Source: Carboxylicivirga litoralis
GTDB taxonomy: Bacteria; Bacteroidota; Bacteroidia; Bacteroidales; Marinilabiliaceae
NCBI RefSeq assembly: GCF_025499605.1
Contig: NZ_JAFMVC010000032.1
Location: 1 to 38,854 of the forward strand
Length of the DNA: 38,854 bases
Direction of reading: 5' to 3'
Shown: positions 24,156-32,216 of the stretch, in pieces
Numbering within the stretch: the first letter of the stretch is position 1
Layout: every line of letters begins with the position of its first letter
Notes under the pieces: model-generated
What the model saw: the letters and a program-made list of their open reading frames with translations, nothing else
Databases searched by the model: none
What the model was told of the DNA's origin: nothing
Position numbers and translations under genes: made by a program

Positions 24156-24608
24156 TTATCTAATTCTATCCATCGATTTTAACAAAGCAATATCTTTACC
24201 AATGGCTCTTAATGCTAAAAAAGTAAGGATTAATGCAATAATCGGAAAAGCCGTTGTAATGCTGTAATTAACCACAGCCGTTTCATCTGCTAAATGCGAT
24301 CCCAAATAGTAAATCATACCAGTTGAACCTAATAGTAAAGCTAAATTAATACCACAAAGGCGAATCTGAAGCGTTCGTTTCTTAAACATGAAAATGCTAA
24401 TAAAAGAAACCAGCGTTGCTACTGTTAATAAAATGCTTAAAGCTAAAGTTGGCGTTACTGTTTCGCGTTCTGCGTTAGTTAATCCGCGGTAAATAAACTG
24501 AAATACTTCTTGTGTATCCGTTTCAATTTGTGCTAAAGGAATAAAAAACAAACTTGCCATTAGCAAACCGCTCAATAATAAATATAAAGTCTGAATTCGT
24601 TGTATCAT
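24156..24608 (-). CDS. DUF4293 family membrane protein
   Basis: This encodes 150 aa with four predicted transmembrane helices: residues ~7-25 (LYLLLSGLLMASLFFIPL), ~52-72, ~80-103 and ~118-138. The MIQRIQTLYLL N-terminus is the signature of DUF4293, an inner-membrane family confined to Bacteroidota and of unknown function. The C-terminus is short and charged (AIGKDIALLKSMDRIR). It converges on the DUF4249 gene and is divergent from the nucleoside phosphorylase, so it is its own transcription unit. Confidence 0.8.
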   Translation of the reverse strand: MIQRIQTLYLLLSGLLMASLFFIPLAQIETDTQEVFQFIYRGLTNAERETVTPTLALSILLTVATLVSFISIFMFKKRTLQIRLCGINLALLLGSTGMIYYLGSHLADETAVVNYSITTAFPIIALILTFLALRAIGKDIALLKSMDRIR

Positions 24609-24789
24609 CGTTAATTTGTTTATGCTTTGTGAGCTGCGAATTTACATATTTATCTGCAAAAAACATCAAGATGTAATGGGCTTGAGAGGAAGAGTTGGTT
24701 TGGAAAATCATTTATTTCATACTCTTTTAAAAGCAGGAATGGAATATTTATCAACACTTGTGTAAAAATGAGGCTTTATCATGTATTTA

Positions 24790-24816
24790 AACTCAAAAAA
24801 TTCATTAATTTGAGTT
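24790..24816. promoter_or_regulatory. dyad upstream of nucleoside phosphorylase
   Basis: AACTCAAA (24790-24797) and TTTGAGTT (24809-24816) are perfect 8-bp inverted arms with an 11-bp centre. The dyad ends 15 bp before the start codon. Its right part contains TAATTTG, one base short of a standard -7 box. It could be an operator over the promoter or a leader hairpin. Confidence 0.4.
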
Positions 24817-24831
24817 CTAAATAAATTTCAC

Positions 24832-25707
24832 ATGCGAAAAATTGAAGCATCAGAGCTAATTATAAATCCGGATGGAAGTATTTTTCACCTACACCTTAAG
24901 CCGGAAGATGTGGCTCAAAACATTATCCTGGTTGGAGATCCTGGAAGAGTAGAAATTATTAGTTCTCTCTTCGATTCAATTGAATTGAAAAAGGCTAATA
25001 GAGAGTTTGTTTCCTGCACTGGTACATATAATGGTAAGCGCCTAACGGTGGTTGCTACAGGCATTGGAACTGATAATATCGATATTGTAGTCAACGAATT
25101 GGACGCTTTGGTTAATATCGATTTTGAAACACGAAGTGTAAAACAGCAGCATACGCAACTTAATTTTGTTCGAATTGGTACGTCAGGAGCCTTGCAAAAG
25201 GATTTACCAGTAGATTCTTGGTTATTAAGCGAAAAAGCCATTGGTTTTGATGGTCTGATTAATTTTTATGCCCGTCGTAATGAAGTTGTTGATTTGAAAT
25301 TCGAAAAGGCATTTAAAGAATCACTTAACTGGAATCCATTATTAACAGCACCATATGTGGTTGATGCGGCACCTGAATTATTAGATAAATTAGTTGGTGA
25401 TAACGTGGTGAAAGGTGTTACCATTTCGGCACCGGGTTTTTATGGACCTCAGGGGCGTGAGTTGCGATTAGATATTGCTGATAAGCAGATTAATGAGAAA
25501 ATTACTGCATTCAGGCACGATGGTTATCGCGTGACCAACTATGAAATGGAGTGTTCTGCTATTTATGGTCTCTCGGCTTTGTTAGGGCATAAAGCGGCAA
25601 CTGTTTGTGTGATTATCGCAAATCGATTAGCTGGTACAGCCAGCAAAGATTATAAACCGGTCATGAAAAACTTAATCGAGCATGTTTTGAATGGGTTAAC
25701 TAAATAG
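24832..25707 (+). CDS. nucleoside phosphorylase (uridine phosphorylase-like)
   Basis: The product is a 291-aa cytosolic enzyme of the PNP/UDP family I. The phosphate-binding motif VGDPGR is at residues 34-39. GTGTDN-like segment VATGIGTDNIDIV follows, then IGTSGALQ, a typical family strand-turn. The ribose/base site has the NYEMECSAIYGL signature with its two Glu. The reaction is phosphorolysis of a nucleoside to base and (deoxy)ribose 1-phosphate. The extra N-terminal sequence SELIINPDGSIFHLHL is typical of Bacteroidota uridine phosphorylase-like members; the exact substrate cannot be fixed from sequence. The next gene starts 7 nt after the stop. Confidence 0.88.
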   Translation: MRKIEASELIINPDGSIFHLHLKPEDVAQNIILVGDPGRVEIISSLFDSIELKKANREFVSCTGTYNGKRLTVVATGIGTDNIDIVVNELDALVNIDFETRSVKQQHTQLNFVRIGTSGALQKDLPVDSWLLSEKAIGFDGLINFYARRNEVVDLKFEKAFKESLNWNPLLTAPYVVDAAPELLDKLVGDNVVKGVTISAPGFYGPQGRELRLDIADKQINEKITAFRHDGYRVTNYEMECSAIYGLSALLGHKAATVCVIIANRLAGTASKDYKPVMKNLIEHVLNGLTK

Positions 25708-25714
25708 CTTGACT

Positions 25715-26605
25715 ATGGATAGGGAGAAGATAAAGGCGCTGATTACTTTACTGGATGATCCTAATGATGAAATTTTTGCTTCGGTAGAAGGTGCATTGTT
25801 AAAGGAGCAGGTTGAGATTGTGCCCGAACTGGAAAAGGCATGGGAATCGTCGTATGATGATTTGTTTCAGTCACGTGTTGAAAATATCATTCACTCTATC
25901 CAACTCAACGATGTTCATTCGGAAATGAAAAAATGGTTGCAAACGCCTCATAATGATGTGCTGTACGGCGCCTATTTGGTTTGTAAATACCAGTTTCCGG
26001 ATGTCAGTTTAATTCATTTAAAAGAGCAATTGTCGGAGCTTCGAAAAGATATTTGGCTGGAGATGAATGAACACCTTACATCGCTTGAAAAAATAAGGAT
26101 TGTGAACCATGTGATGTTCGATGTCCATAAATTTTCGCGCAATACCAGTAAATATTTGGCTCCGGAGAATAATTACATCAGCGAAGTGCTCGAAACACAC
26201 AAGGGCAACCCTCTATCTGTTTCGGTTATTTATTCAATATTGTGCAGAGAGCTGGGTATGCCGGTTTATGGAGTTAATTTGCCAAAGAATTATATTTTGG
26301 CTTTTATCGATGAATCTGCAGTGGCTGATAATGAGCAAATTCATGATCAGACTGCTGTGTTGTTTTATATTAATCCGATAAACAAAGGTGCTGTTCTTGG
26401 CCGAAAGGAAATAGAATACTTTATCAAGCAACAAAAATTACAGCCAAAGGAAGAGTATTTTTTGCCGTGCGATAATATTACAACCATCAAACGTATGCTG
26501 AGTAATTTGAGTTTTGGGTACGATAGTAAAGGTGAGGAAAGTAAAAAGGACGAGATTCAAAAGATTTTAGCGTTATTTGATGAAATAGATGAAAATCCAA
26601 TTTGA
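25715..26605 (+). CDS. SirB1/transglutaminase-like family protein
   Basis: From the ATG at 25715 this encodes 296 aa; a TTG six bases upstream (25709) is also in frame. The central segment KGNPLSVSVIYSILCRELG (about residues 165-185), followed by MPVYGVNLPKNYILAF, is the hallmark of the SirB1 N-terminal, transglutaminase-like fold. The candidate nucleophile Cys lies in YSILC. The N-terminal ~110 residues are helical and resemble HEAT-type repeats (DDPNDEIFASVEGALL). Activity has not been established for the family. It is co-transcribed with the phosphorylase. Oddity: the frame stays open for 30 codons after the TGA stop. Confidence 0.78.
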   Translation: MDREKIKALITLLDDPNDEIFASVEGALLKEQVEIVPELEKAWESSYDDLFQSRVENIIHSIQLNDVHSEMKKWLQTPHNDVLYGAYLVCKYQFPDVSLIHLKEQLSELRKDIWLEMNEHLTSLEKIRIVNHVMFDVHKFSRNTSKYLAPENNYISEVLETHKGNPLSVSVIYSILCRELGMPVYGVNLPKNYILAFIDESAVADNEQIHDQTAVLFYINPINKGAVLGRKEIEYFIKQQKLQPKEEYFLPCDNITTIKRMLSNLSFGYDSKGEESKKDEIQKILALFDEIDENPI

Positions 26606-26698
26606 AAAGATTTATTAAAGAACGATTTCTCAAAGCTTTCGAATGAGCTAAAATGGGAGTTTGCTGAAGTTATTGAGAATTTAATCGAGAGAATCTAA
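26606..26698 (+). other. 30-codon in-frame open tail after TGA stop
   Basis: Directly after the TGA of the SirB1-like gene the same frame continues for 30 codons to a TAA at 26696-26698. The predicted peptide begins KDLLKNDFSKLSNELKW and ends ENLIERI, a plausible amphipathic helix. It has no start codon of its own. It may be a former C-terminus cut by a nonsense mutation, a readthrough extension, or chance. Confidence 0.35.
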
Positions 26699-26756
26699 CG
26701 AAGAAAAACAGCTTTTATATATTAGCAAAAACAATTCTAACTGATATAAGGTAATA

Positions 26757-28211
26757 ATGGATAAATTATCAGGATTACAACCTCAAGAGGTATGGAAGCA
26801 TTTTGAAGCTATCTGTCAGGTGCCTCGTCCCTCAAAAAAGGAGGAGAAAATAATTGAGTTTCTTTTAAAATTTGCTGAGGATAATAATCTGGAGGCACAC
26901 AAAGACCATATTGGAAATGTATTAATTAAAAAGCCGGCTACTCCGGGTCGCGAAAATGTAAAATCGGTGGTTTTACAATCGCACATCGATATGGTTTGTG
27001 AAAAAAATAGCGATAAAAAGTTCGATTTCGATAACGATCCGATTACGCCAGTGGTTGATGGTGACTGGGTTAAAGCCGATGGTACAACCTTGGGTGCGGA
27101 CGATGGTATTGGCATGGCGGCACAAATGGCCTTGTTGGTGGCCGATAATATTGAGCATGGACCTATCGAATGTTTATTTACCGTTGATGAAGAAACTGGT
27201 TTAACAGGTGCTTTTGAATTGAATGAAGGCTTTTTTGAGTCGAAAATATTGCTAAACCTGGATTCGGAAGATGATGGCGAGCTGTTTATCGGATGTGCCG
27301 GGGGTGTTGATACCTTAGCTAAATTCCCTTACAAAAAAGAAACAGTTGATAAAGGTTTTGCTTTCAAAGTAACAGTTTCGGGCTTAAAAGGAGGGCATTC
27401 GGGTGATGATATCCACAAAGGATTGGGTAATGCCAATAAAATAGTCAACCGTTTTCTGTGGGAAGCAAGTCAGAAGTACGATTTGCGTCTGGCGTCCTTT
27501 GATGGGGGTAACTTGCGGAATGCCATTGCTCGCGAAGCTAGTGCTATTGCAGTTGTTCCGGGTAACAATAAAGAACAGGTGCGAGTAGCATATAATATGC
27601 TGTTTCATGATGTTCAAATGGAGCTAAAAGCAACCGAACCTGAATTACGCATGAAATTGGAGTCGGTTGATTTACCTGAGTTTGTAATGGATGAAGAGGG
27701 TCAGAGTAAATTGCTAAATGGTTTATACGCATGCCCACATGGAGTCATTGAAATGAGCCGTGATATCGAAGGTTTAGTTGAAACATCAACGAACCTGGCT
27801 TCTGTTAAGATGAAAGATGATCATGTGTTTGTTACAACAAGTCAGCGAAGTTCAGTTGAAAGTGCCAAAGAAGATATTGCCAATATGTTGAAATCAGTAT
27901 TCACTTTAGCTGGTGCCGAGGTTAAGCATTCTGATGGTTATCCGGGCTGGGCTCCAAATACTGATTCTGAAATATTGAAAATAACCCGTGATTCTTATCA
28001 GGAGCTATTTGACACTAAACCTGTTGTTCGGGCAATTCATGCCGGGTTGGAGTGTGGCTTGTTTTTAGAGAAGTATCCAGGGATGGATATGATATCATTT
28101 GGTCCGACTATTCGTGGAGCACATTCGCCTGATGAGCGAATTGAGATTGAAACCGTTCAGAAATTCTGGAAGCATCTGATTGATGTGCTAGATAGAATAC
28201 CAGAAGCATAG
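26757..28211 (+). CDS. pepD: aminoacyl-histidine dipeptidase (Xaa-His dipeptidase)
   Basis: This is a 484-aa M20-family metallopeptidase of PepD (peptidase D) length. It hydrolyses Xaa-His and other dipeptides in the cytosol using two zinc ions. The metal ligands are visible: His76 and Asp78 in QSHIDMV, Asp115 in LGADDGIG, the catalytic pair Glu145-Glu146 in VDEETGLTG, and a late His in the SFGPTIRGAHSPDE segment. GGHSGDDIHKGLGNANKI marks the dimerisation (lid) domain. The N-terminus LQPQEVWKHFEAICQVPRPS is typical of the family. A ribosome-site-like AAGG precedes the ATG by about 10 bp. A strong terminator follows 19 bp after the stop. Confidence 0.95.
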   Translation: MDKLSGLQPQEVWKHFEAICQVPRPSKKEEKIIEFLLKFAEDNNLEAHKDHIGNVLIKKPATPGRENVKSVVLQSHIDMVCEKNSDKKFDFDNDPITPVVDGDWVKADGTTLGADDGIGMAAQMALLVADNIEHGPIECLFTVDEETGLTGAFELNEGFFESKILLNLDSEDDGELFIGCAGGVDTLAKFPYKKETVDKGFAFKVTVSGLKGGHSGDDIHKGLGNANKIVNRFLWEASQKYDLRLASFDGGNLRNAIAREASAIAVVPGNNKEQVRVAYNMLFHDVQMELKATEPELRMKLESVDLPEFVMDEEGQSKLLNGLYACPHGVIEMSRDIEGLVETSTNLASVKMKDDHVFVTTSQRSSVESAKEDIANMLKSVFTLAGAEVKHSDGYPGWAPNTDSEILKITRDSYQELFDTKPVVRAIHAGLECGLFLEKYPGMDMISFGPTIRGAHSPDERIEIETVQKFWKHLIDVLDRIPEA

Positions 28212-28230
28212 CGATAGCATTTAGAAAATA

Positions 28231-28264
28231 AAAAAGCCGGATAAGTTAGTTTATCCGGCTTTTA
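28231..28264. terminator. bidirectional terminator between pepD and feo operon
   Basis: A 14-nt arm AAAAAGCCGGATAA (28231-28244) pairs with TTATCCGGCTTTTA (28251-28264) around a 6-nt loop, with T-rich sequence on both sides. It serves the convergent pepD and feo transcripts. Confidence 0.92.
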
Positions 28265-28277
28265 TTTTAAGAAGAAA

Positions 28278-28466
28278 TTAGTTTAACAGTGTTGGGTATT
28301 TTCCTTTTTTAATAGCACTAAACAACTCTGATTTAGCCTCACAAGCACAACTGCCGCTACTACAAACGCTTTTTCCGGGTGCCGGTTTAGCTAATCTGTA
28401 AAAGAAAACAATGACTTGATATAAGGCCCATGCCACAGCAGAGTAGGTTAAAATATCTTGTATCAT
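28278..28466 (-). CDS. FeoB-associated Cys-rich membrane protein
   Basis: From the ATG at 28466 this encodes 62 aa (an upstream in-frame ATG at 28490 overlaps feoB and is less likely). One transmembrane helix (about residues 5-25, ILTYSAVAWALYQVIVFFY) is followed by a positive loop and the motif CSSGSCAC, three Cys within 8 residues. This matches the small FeoB-associated Cys-rich proteins, proposed to bind Fe2+ or protect it at the pore exit. It starts 4 nt after the feoB stop on the same strand, so it belongs to the feo operon and takes the role FeoC has in enterobacteria only loosely. Confidence 0.82.
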   Translation of the reverse strand: MIQDILTYSAVAWALYQVIVFFYRLAKPAPGKSVCSSGSCACEAKSELFSAIKKGKYPTLLN

Positions 28467-28470
28467 ATCA

Positions 28471-30966
28471 TTAAAACAAAAATTGACCAACCTGGTTCAC
28501 TGTAAACGCAACCATCCATGCTAAACTGGTTGTGTAGCCAATGGTAAACAAGGCCCACTTCCACGAACCGGATTCTTTTCGTATGGCCGCTATAACAGCT
28601 ACACAAGGAAAATAAATCAGTATGAATAACATAAATCCAAGGGCTGTTATTTTATTATAAACAGGTTTCCCATCAGTATATTTCTCACCGCGTATCTGAC
28701 TGATTAGTTTAGACGATTCTTCACTATCATCGTCAGAGTGATAGATGACAGCCATTGTACTGACCACGATTTCTTTGGCGGCTATACCGGTAATAAGGCT
28801 AACACCCATTTTCCAATCAAAGCCCAAAGGTTGAATGACCGGCTCAATAGATTTGCCCAATCGACCAATATATGTATTGCTTTGGTGTTCACTTTTTTTA
28901 AGCAGTTTAATTGAGTCCGTTTTAAAGCTTAGCTGGTCTTGGTAAGTTTCAGCTAACTCATCAGAGCTATTGGTAATTAGTGCAGAATATTGTGAGTTAA
29001 CCTGTTCTATTTTAGCGTCAAAATCTTCCGAATATTCCACTTGTTGTGGGAAATAGCTTAAAAACCAAATGATAATAGAAGCTACTAAAATGATTCCACC
29101 CATTTTTTTCAGATACTCAGCACCTTTGTGCCACATGTGGCGAATGGTATTTTTTAGTGTTGGAATTCGATAGGGAGGAAGCTCCATCACAAATGGTACT
29201 TCATCGTGCTTGAAAATCAAACGCTTGAATAGCCTGGCAATTAAAACGGCCATCATAATGCCGATGCCATAAATAGCGAAAAGCATGGTTCCGGCATTTT
29301 CCGGGTAAATGGCACCAATAATAAGGATGTATACAGGTAGTCGGGCACTGCACGACATAAACGGATTAATCAACATAGTGAGCAAGCGATTATTCCTGTT
29401 TTCGATGGTGCGCGTAGCCATAACAGCTGGTACGTTACACCCAAAACCCATTACCAACGGTATAAACGATTTGCCATGAAGTCCCATTTTGTGCATCAGC
29501 TTATCCATAATAAAGGCTGCACGAGCCATATAGCCTGTGTCTTCCATAAAAGAGATAAAGAAGAACAGAATCAGAATGTTTGGAAGAAATACGATGACAC
29601 CTCCGACACCGCCTATAACGCCATCTACCAAAAGGTGTTTAAAAGAGCCGTCGGGCATCACAGCACTGACAAAGTCAGACAGGTATCCAACACCGGCATC
29701 AATCCAGTTCATGGGATATTCACCAAGCTTAAAGGTGGCTTGAAACATCAGCCACATAAAAAAGATGAAAATAGGAAAACCAAACAGTCGATGGGTAATG
29801 ATGGAGTCGATACTATCTGTTCGTCTTCTGCGTGTTCTTGGATTTTCTTTATAAGTTTCTTTTAATGCTCCAGCCAAAAAACCATACCGCGAATCGGTGA
29901 ATATTGATTCTGAATCCTCGTTTGATTGCCTTTCTATCTTTGATGTTAGGTGATCTGTTTCTTCAATAAGTTCTCCATATAGCTCGGGTTTAGCTCGCAT
30001 GTAATCAAAGAGTTGTTTGTCTTTTTCCAAAGCTTTAATAGCCAGGTAGCGCGGAGAAATACGATTGGCAATATCGCCAATATTGGAGAATAGATCATCA
30101 AGTCTTTCAATGGCTTTTTCTAGAAGCTCACCATAATTAACATGGATATGCCTCACAATCGGATCGCGATCTTCATATACTTCAATTAGCTTATCAAAGA
30201 GGTCGGTAACACCTTTGCCTTTTGAGCTAACGGTAGGAACAAATGGAATACCAAGCATTCCCCCAAGTTGTTCATAATCCAAATCGTCACCACGACTTTG
30301 CATCTCATCAAACATATTAAGAGCAACCACCACTTTGATATCTAAATCAATTAATTGAGTTGTCAGGTAGAGGTTTCTTTCCAGATTTGAACTATCCAAT
30401 ACATTAACAACAATATCAGGTGTTTCATTAGTAATGTGCTCTCTAACAAATGTTTCTTCAGGTGAATAGGCAGAGATGCTGTAAGTGCCAGGTAAATCGA
30501 TGATATTAAAGTTATAGCCTTTGTGAAAAAAAGTGGCTGCTTTAGCATCAACGGTTACGCCGCTGTAATTACCAACATGCTCTTTGGCACCACTTGCGTA
30601 GTTAAACAATGTTGTTTTTCCGCAGTTGGGGTTGCCAACCAAAGCAATATTAATTGAGCGGTGTTTTTTATTGGCTGTTTGCTTTAGTATATCGTCCGAA
30701 AAAGTTCCTTGAAAAGTAGAGCCTACAATATTTTTGGCTTCATCAACAGTAACAACCTCTATCAGCTTGGCTTCGCTTCGTCGTAGCGATACTTTATAGT
30801 CTAGTATTTGATATTCAATGGGATCTTTTAAAGGTGCATTTTTTACAACAGTAACTTTTTTCCCCTTAATAAAGCCCATTTCAGTAATACGCTTACGAAA
30901 AGCACCGTGTCCTTTTACTTTAACGATGACCCCTTCGCTACCATTGTTTAATTCAGATAGATTCAT
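28471..30966 (-). CDS. feoB: ferrous iron transporter, FeoA-FeoB fusion
   Basis: This is an 831-aa inner-membrane Fe2+ transporter with a FeoA (SH3-like) domain fused at the N-terminus (residues 1-75; MGFIKGKKVTV is typical). The G domain follows: G1 GNPNCGKT at 111-118, G3 DLPG at 157-160, G4 NMFD at 217-220. The membrane domain holds both Gate motifs, with GFGCNVPAVMATRT and later SCSARLPVY, which contain the Cys residues thought to line the pore. The C-terminus is hydrophobic. The fused arrangement is common in Bacteroidota. It drives iron uptake under low oxygen. The promoter lies within two perfect palindromes, suggesting tight metal control. Confidence 0.96.
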   Translation of the reverse strand: MNLSELNNGSEGVIVKVKGHGAFRKRITEMGFIKGKKVTVVKNAPLKDPIEYQILDYKVSLRRSEAKLIEVVTVDEAKNIVGSTFQGTFSDDILKQTANKKHRSINIALVGNPNCGKTTLFNYASGAKEHVGNYSGVTVDAKAATFFHKGYNFNIIDLPGTYSISAYSPEETFVREHITNETPDIVVNVLDSSNLERNLYLTTQLIDLDIKVVVALNMFDEMQSRGDDLDYEQLGGMLGIPFVPTVSSKGKGVTDLFDKLIEVYEDRDPIVRHIHVNYGELLEKAIERLDDLFSNIGDIANRISPRYLAIKALEKDKQLFDYMRAKPELYGELIEETDHLTSKIERQSNEDSESIFTDSRYGFLAGALKETYKENPRTRRRRTDSIDSIITHRLFGFPIFIFFMWLMFQATFKLGEYPMNWIDAGVGYLSDFVSAVMPDGSFKHLLVDGVIGGVGGVIVFLPNILILFFFISFMEDTGYMARAAFIMDKLMHKMGLHGKSFIPLVMGFGCNVPAVMATRTIENRNNRLLTMLINPFMSCSARLPVYILIIGAIYPENAGTMLFAIYGIGIMMAVLIARLFKRLIFKHDEVPFVMELPPYRIPTLKNTIRHMWHKGAEYLKKMGGIILVASIIIWFLSYFPQQVEYSEDFDAKIEQVNSQYSALITNSSDELAETYQDQLSFKTDSIKLLKKSEHQSNTYIGRLGKSIEPVIQPLGFDWKMGVSLITGIAAKEIVVSTMAVIYHSDDDSEESSKLISQIRGEKYTDGKPVYNKITALGFMLFILIYFPCVAVIAAIRKESGSWKWALFTIGYTTSLAWMVAFTVNQVGQFLF

Positions 30967-31003
30967 TAAAACTTAATTGTATAGTCCCATTTGTAATAAC
31001 ATG

Positions 31004-31034
31004 CAAAAGTACTTTTGTAAAGTGGCTATTGCAA
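31004..31034 (-). promoter_or_regulatory. feoAB promoter
   Basis: On the minus strand TACTTTTG (31011-31004) is a perfect -7 element followed by CAT. TTG at 31034-31032 lies 20 bp upstream as the -33 element. The start codon is 37 bp downstream. The -7 box is part of a palindrome that also presents TACTTTTG on the plus strand (31010-31017). Confidence 0.7.
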
Positions 31035-31038
31035 TAGC
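31004..31038. promoter_or_regulatory. two perfect 14-bp palindromes over feoAB promoter, candidate operators
   Basis: CAAAAGTACTTTTG (31004-31017) and GCTATTGCAATAGC (31025-31038) are both perfect dyads. Their centres are 21 bp apart, i.e. two helical turns, so bound dimers would face the same side. One covers the -7 box and the other the -33 box of feoAB. A metal-dependent repressor (Fur or DtxR family) is the natural candidate, but neither dyad matches a classical Fur box that I recognise. Confidence 0.6.
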
Positions 31039-31073
31039 TAAATGTAGTGATTTTGCCCTTGGTATAAAATAAT

Positions 31074-31104
31074 TTTAGTGAGGCTTCATAACTTTTTATT
31101 TTTG
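31074..31104 (+). promoter_or_regulatory. promoter of the 240-aa gene
   Basis: TATTTTTG (31097-31104) is a perfect -7 element. TTTA at 31074-31077, one base from TTTG, lies exactly 19 bp upstream. The ATG follows 19 bp later. Confidence 0.6.
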
Positions 31105-31123
31105 TTTGCGTTAATGAAATTGT

Positions 31124-31846
31124 ATGAAAGAAAAAAAAGGTGACAAGGAAATAGATCAACTGCTTAGGAGCTATTCTGATAATATTTCAGTTTTGGAAGA
31201 GGCTATTGATGTTAGTCTTCAGGCTAAATATTTTAAAGAGAGTAAGCAACAGAAAGCGACCATTGATAAAACACTAATATTAGAACAAAAGGACAAGCTG
31301 TTTGATCCGAACGTATCAATTGAAGATAAAAAAGTGTTATTGTGTCAACTTGCTTCGCTTAATGAGGTAGAAGCCTTTCACACCATTGAAAAATACAAGG
31401 AACAAGCAGATGTAGCATTGGGGCAATGGGCTATTCTAGCCTACCAGGAAAGTAAAATGTTAATGCAGAGTGTTTTTCTGGATCATAAACCCATATTTAT
31501 TTCTACAGGTTTGGGAGGTAAGGGGAAACTGTTGCGATATTTTGTCGTTATTTTCACTCGTAATAAAGCAGTTTTCTCACCATTTCAGGAAGAGTTGGTT
31601 GAAAGTGAAGTGAGGTTTGCTTTTAAGGGAGAAGGAGCAGAGTTGGAGGAGATGGGGTTTAGGGGCTGCTATGTCGCATTTACTGGCTTGGTATCTTTAA
31701 ATACCGGATTAAAAAAATTACTTTCGGGCATTATTAAGCAATGCAATGAGCTGGGTGATTTTTTGGATACATCTATTTTAGTGACGAATGTTAAGAAATT
31801 ATCAGCTGGAGAAATTGAATATATGCTTGATAAGAAAACCGCTTAA
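31124..31846 (+). CDS. conserved-looking cytosolic protein, unrecognised
   Basis: The product is 240 aa with no signal peptide or membrane helix. The N-terminal ~105 residues are charged and helical (KKGDKEIDQLLRSYSDNIS, then LEQKDKLFDPNVSIEDKKVLL). The C-terminal part alternates beta strands and Gly-rich turns (STGLGGKGKLLRYFVVIF; FKGEGAELEEMGFRGCY) and ends with a helical segment. I do not recognise a domain. The segment FISTGLGGKGKL suggests a nucleotide- or phosphate-contacting loop, but it is not a Walker motif. It is followed 19 nt later by the thiamine-binding protein gene, so both probably share the promoter at 31074. A joint function is possible but unproven. Confidence 0.65.
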   Translation: MKEKKGDKEIDQLLRSYSDNISVLEEAIDVSLQAKYFKESKQQKATIDKTLILEQKDKLFDPNVSIEDKKVLLCQLASLNEVEAFHTIEKYKEQADVALGQWAILAYQESKMLMQSVFLDHKPIFISTGLGGKGKLLRYFVVIFTRNKAVFSPFQEELVESEVRFAFKGEGAELEEMGFRGCYVAFTGLVSLNTGLKKLLSGIIKQCNELGDFLDTSILVTNVKKLSAGEIEYMLDKKTA

Positions 31847-31865
31847 AAAGTAATTCGTTAAGTCA

Positions 31866-32171
31866 ATGAAATTGGAGAATAGAGTTGTAAATGTGGCCAT
31901 TCAGGTGTTGCCGATGGCTGATAGTGTGGATATGTATGGGATGGTGGATAGTGCTATCGCCATAATTCAAAACTCGGGTTTAAAGTATAGAGTAACACCC
32001 TTTGAAACGGTTGTAGAAGGAGAGTATTCTGTGGTCATGGATTTAGTTCAGAGAGTGCAGGAAGCCTGTTTTCTAGGTGGAGCAGATAAATTACTCTGTA
32101 ATTTGAAAATACAATCCCATCGTACCGATAAAGTATTGATCGAGGATAAAATTGGAAAATATGAACCATGA
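31866..32171 (+). CDS. MTH1187/YkoF-type thiamine-binding protein
   Basis: The 101-aa protein has one ferredoxin-like domain. The start VNVAIQVLPM, the middle VDSAIAIIQNSGLKYRVTPF and GEYSVVMDLVQRVQEAC fit the MTH1187/YkoF superfamily (DUF77). Family members bind thiamine or related pyrimidines at the dimer interface, probably to buffer or sense the vitamin. No thiamine synthesis or transport gene is adjacent, and no TPP riboswitch is visible upstream. It is probably co-transcribed with the 240-aa gene and ends directly at a strong hairpin terminator. Confidence 0.8.
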   Translation: MKLENRVVNVAIQVLPMADSVDMYGMVDSAIAIIQNSGLKYRVTPFETVVEGEYSVVMDLVQRVQEACFLGGADKLLCNLKIQSHRTDKVLIEDKIGKYEP

Positions 32172-32197
32172 AAAAAGGCTGCCACGGCAGCCTTTTT
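32172..32197. terminator. bidirectional terminator
   Basis: AAAAAGGCTGCC (32172-32183) and GGCAGCCTTTTT (32186-32197) are perfectly complementary. The inner pairs must open to give a usable loop. T-runs on both strands serve the convergent thiamine-binding and PUR protein genes. Confidence 0.92.
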
Positions 32198-32216
32198 CTT
32201 TATAGTATCACAAAAC

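Noticed and set aside
31846-31866. TPP riboswitch controlling the thiamine-binding gene
   Set aside because: The gap to the preceding gene is 19 nt and no THI-box sequence is seen there or before the 240-aa gene.
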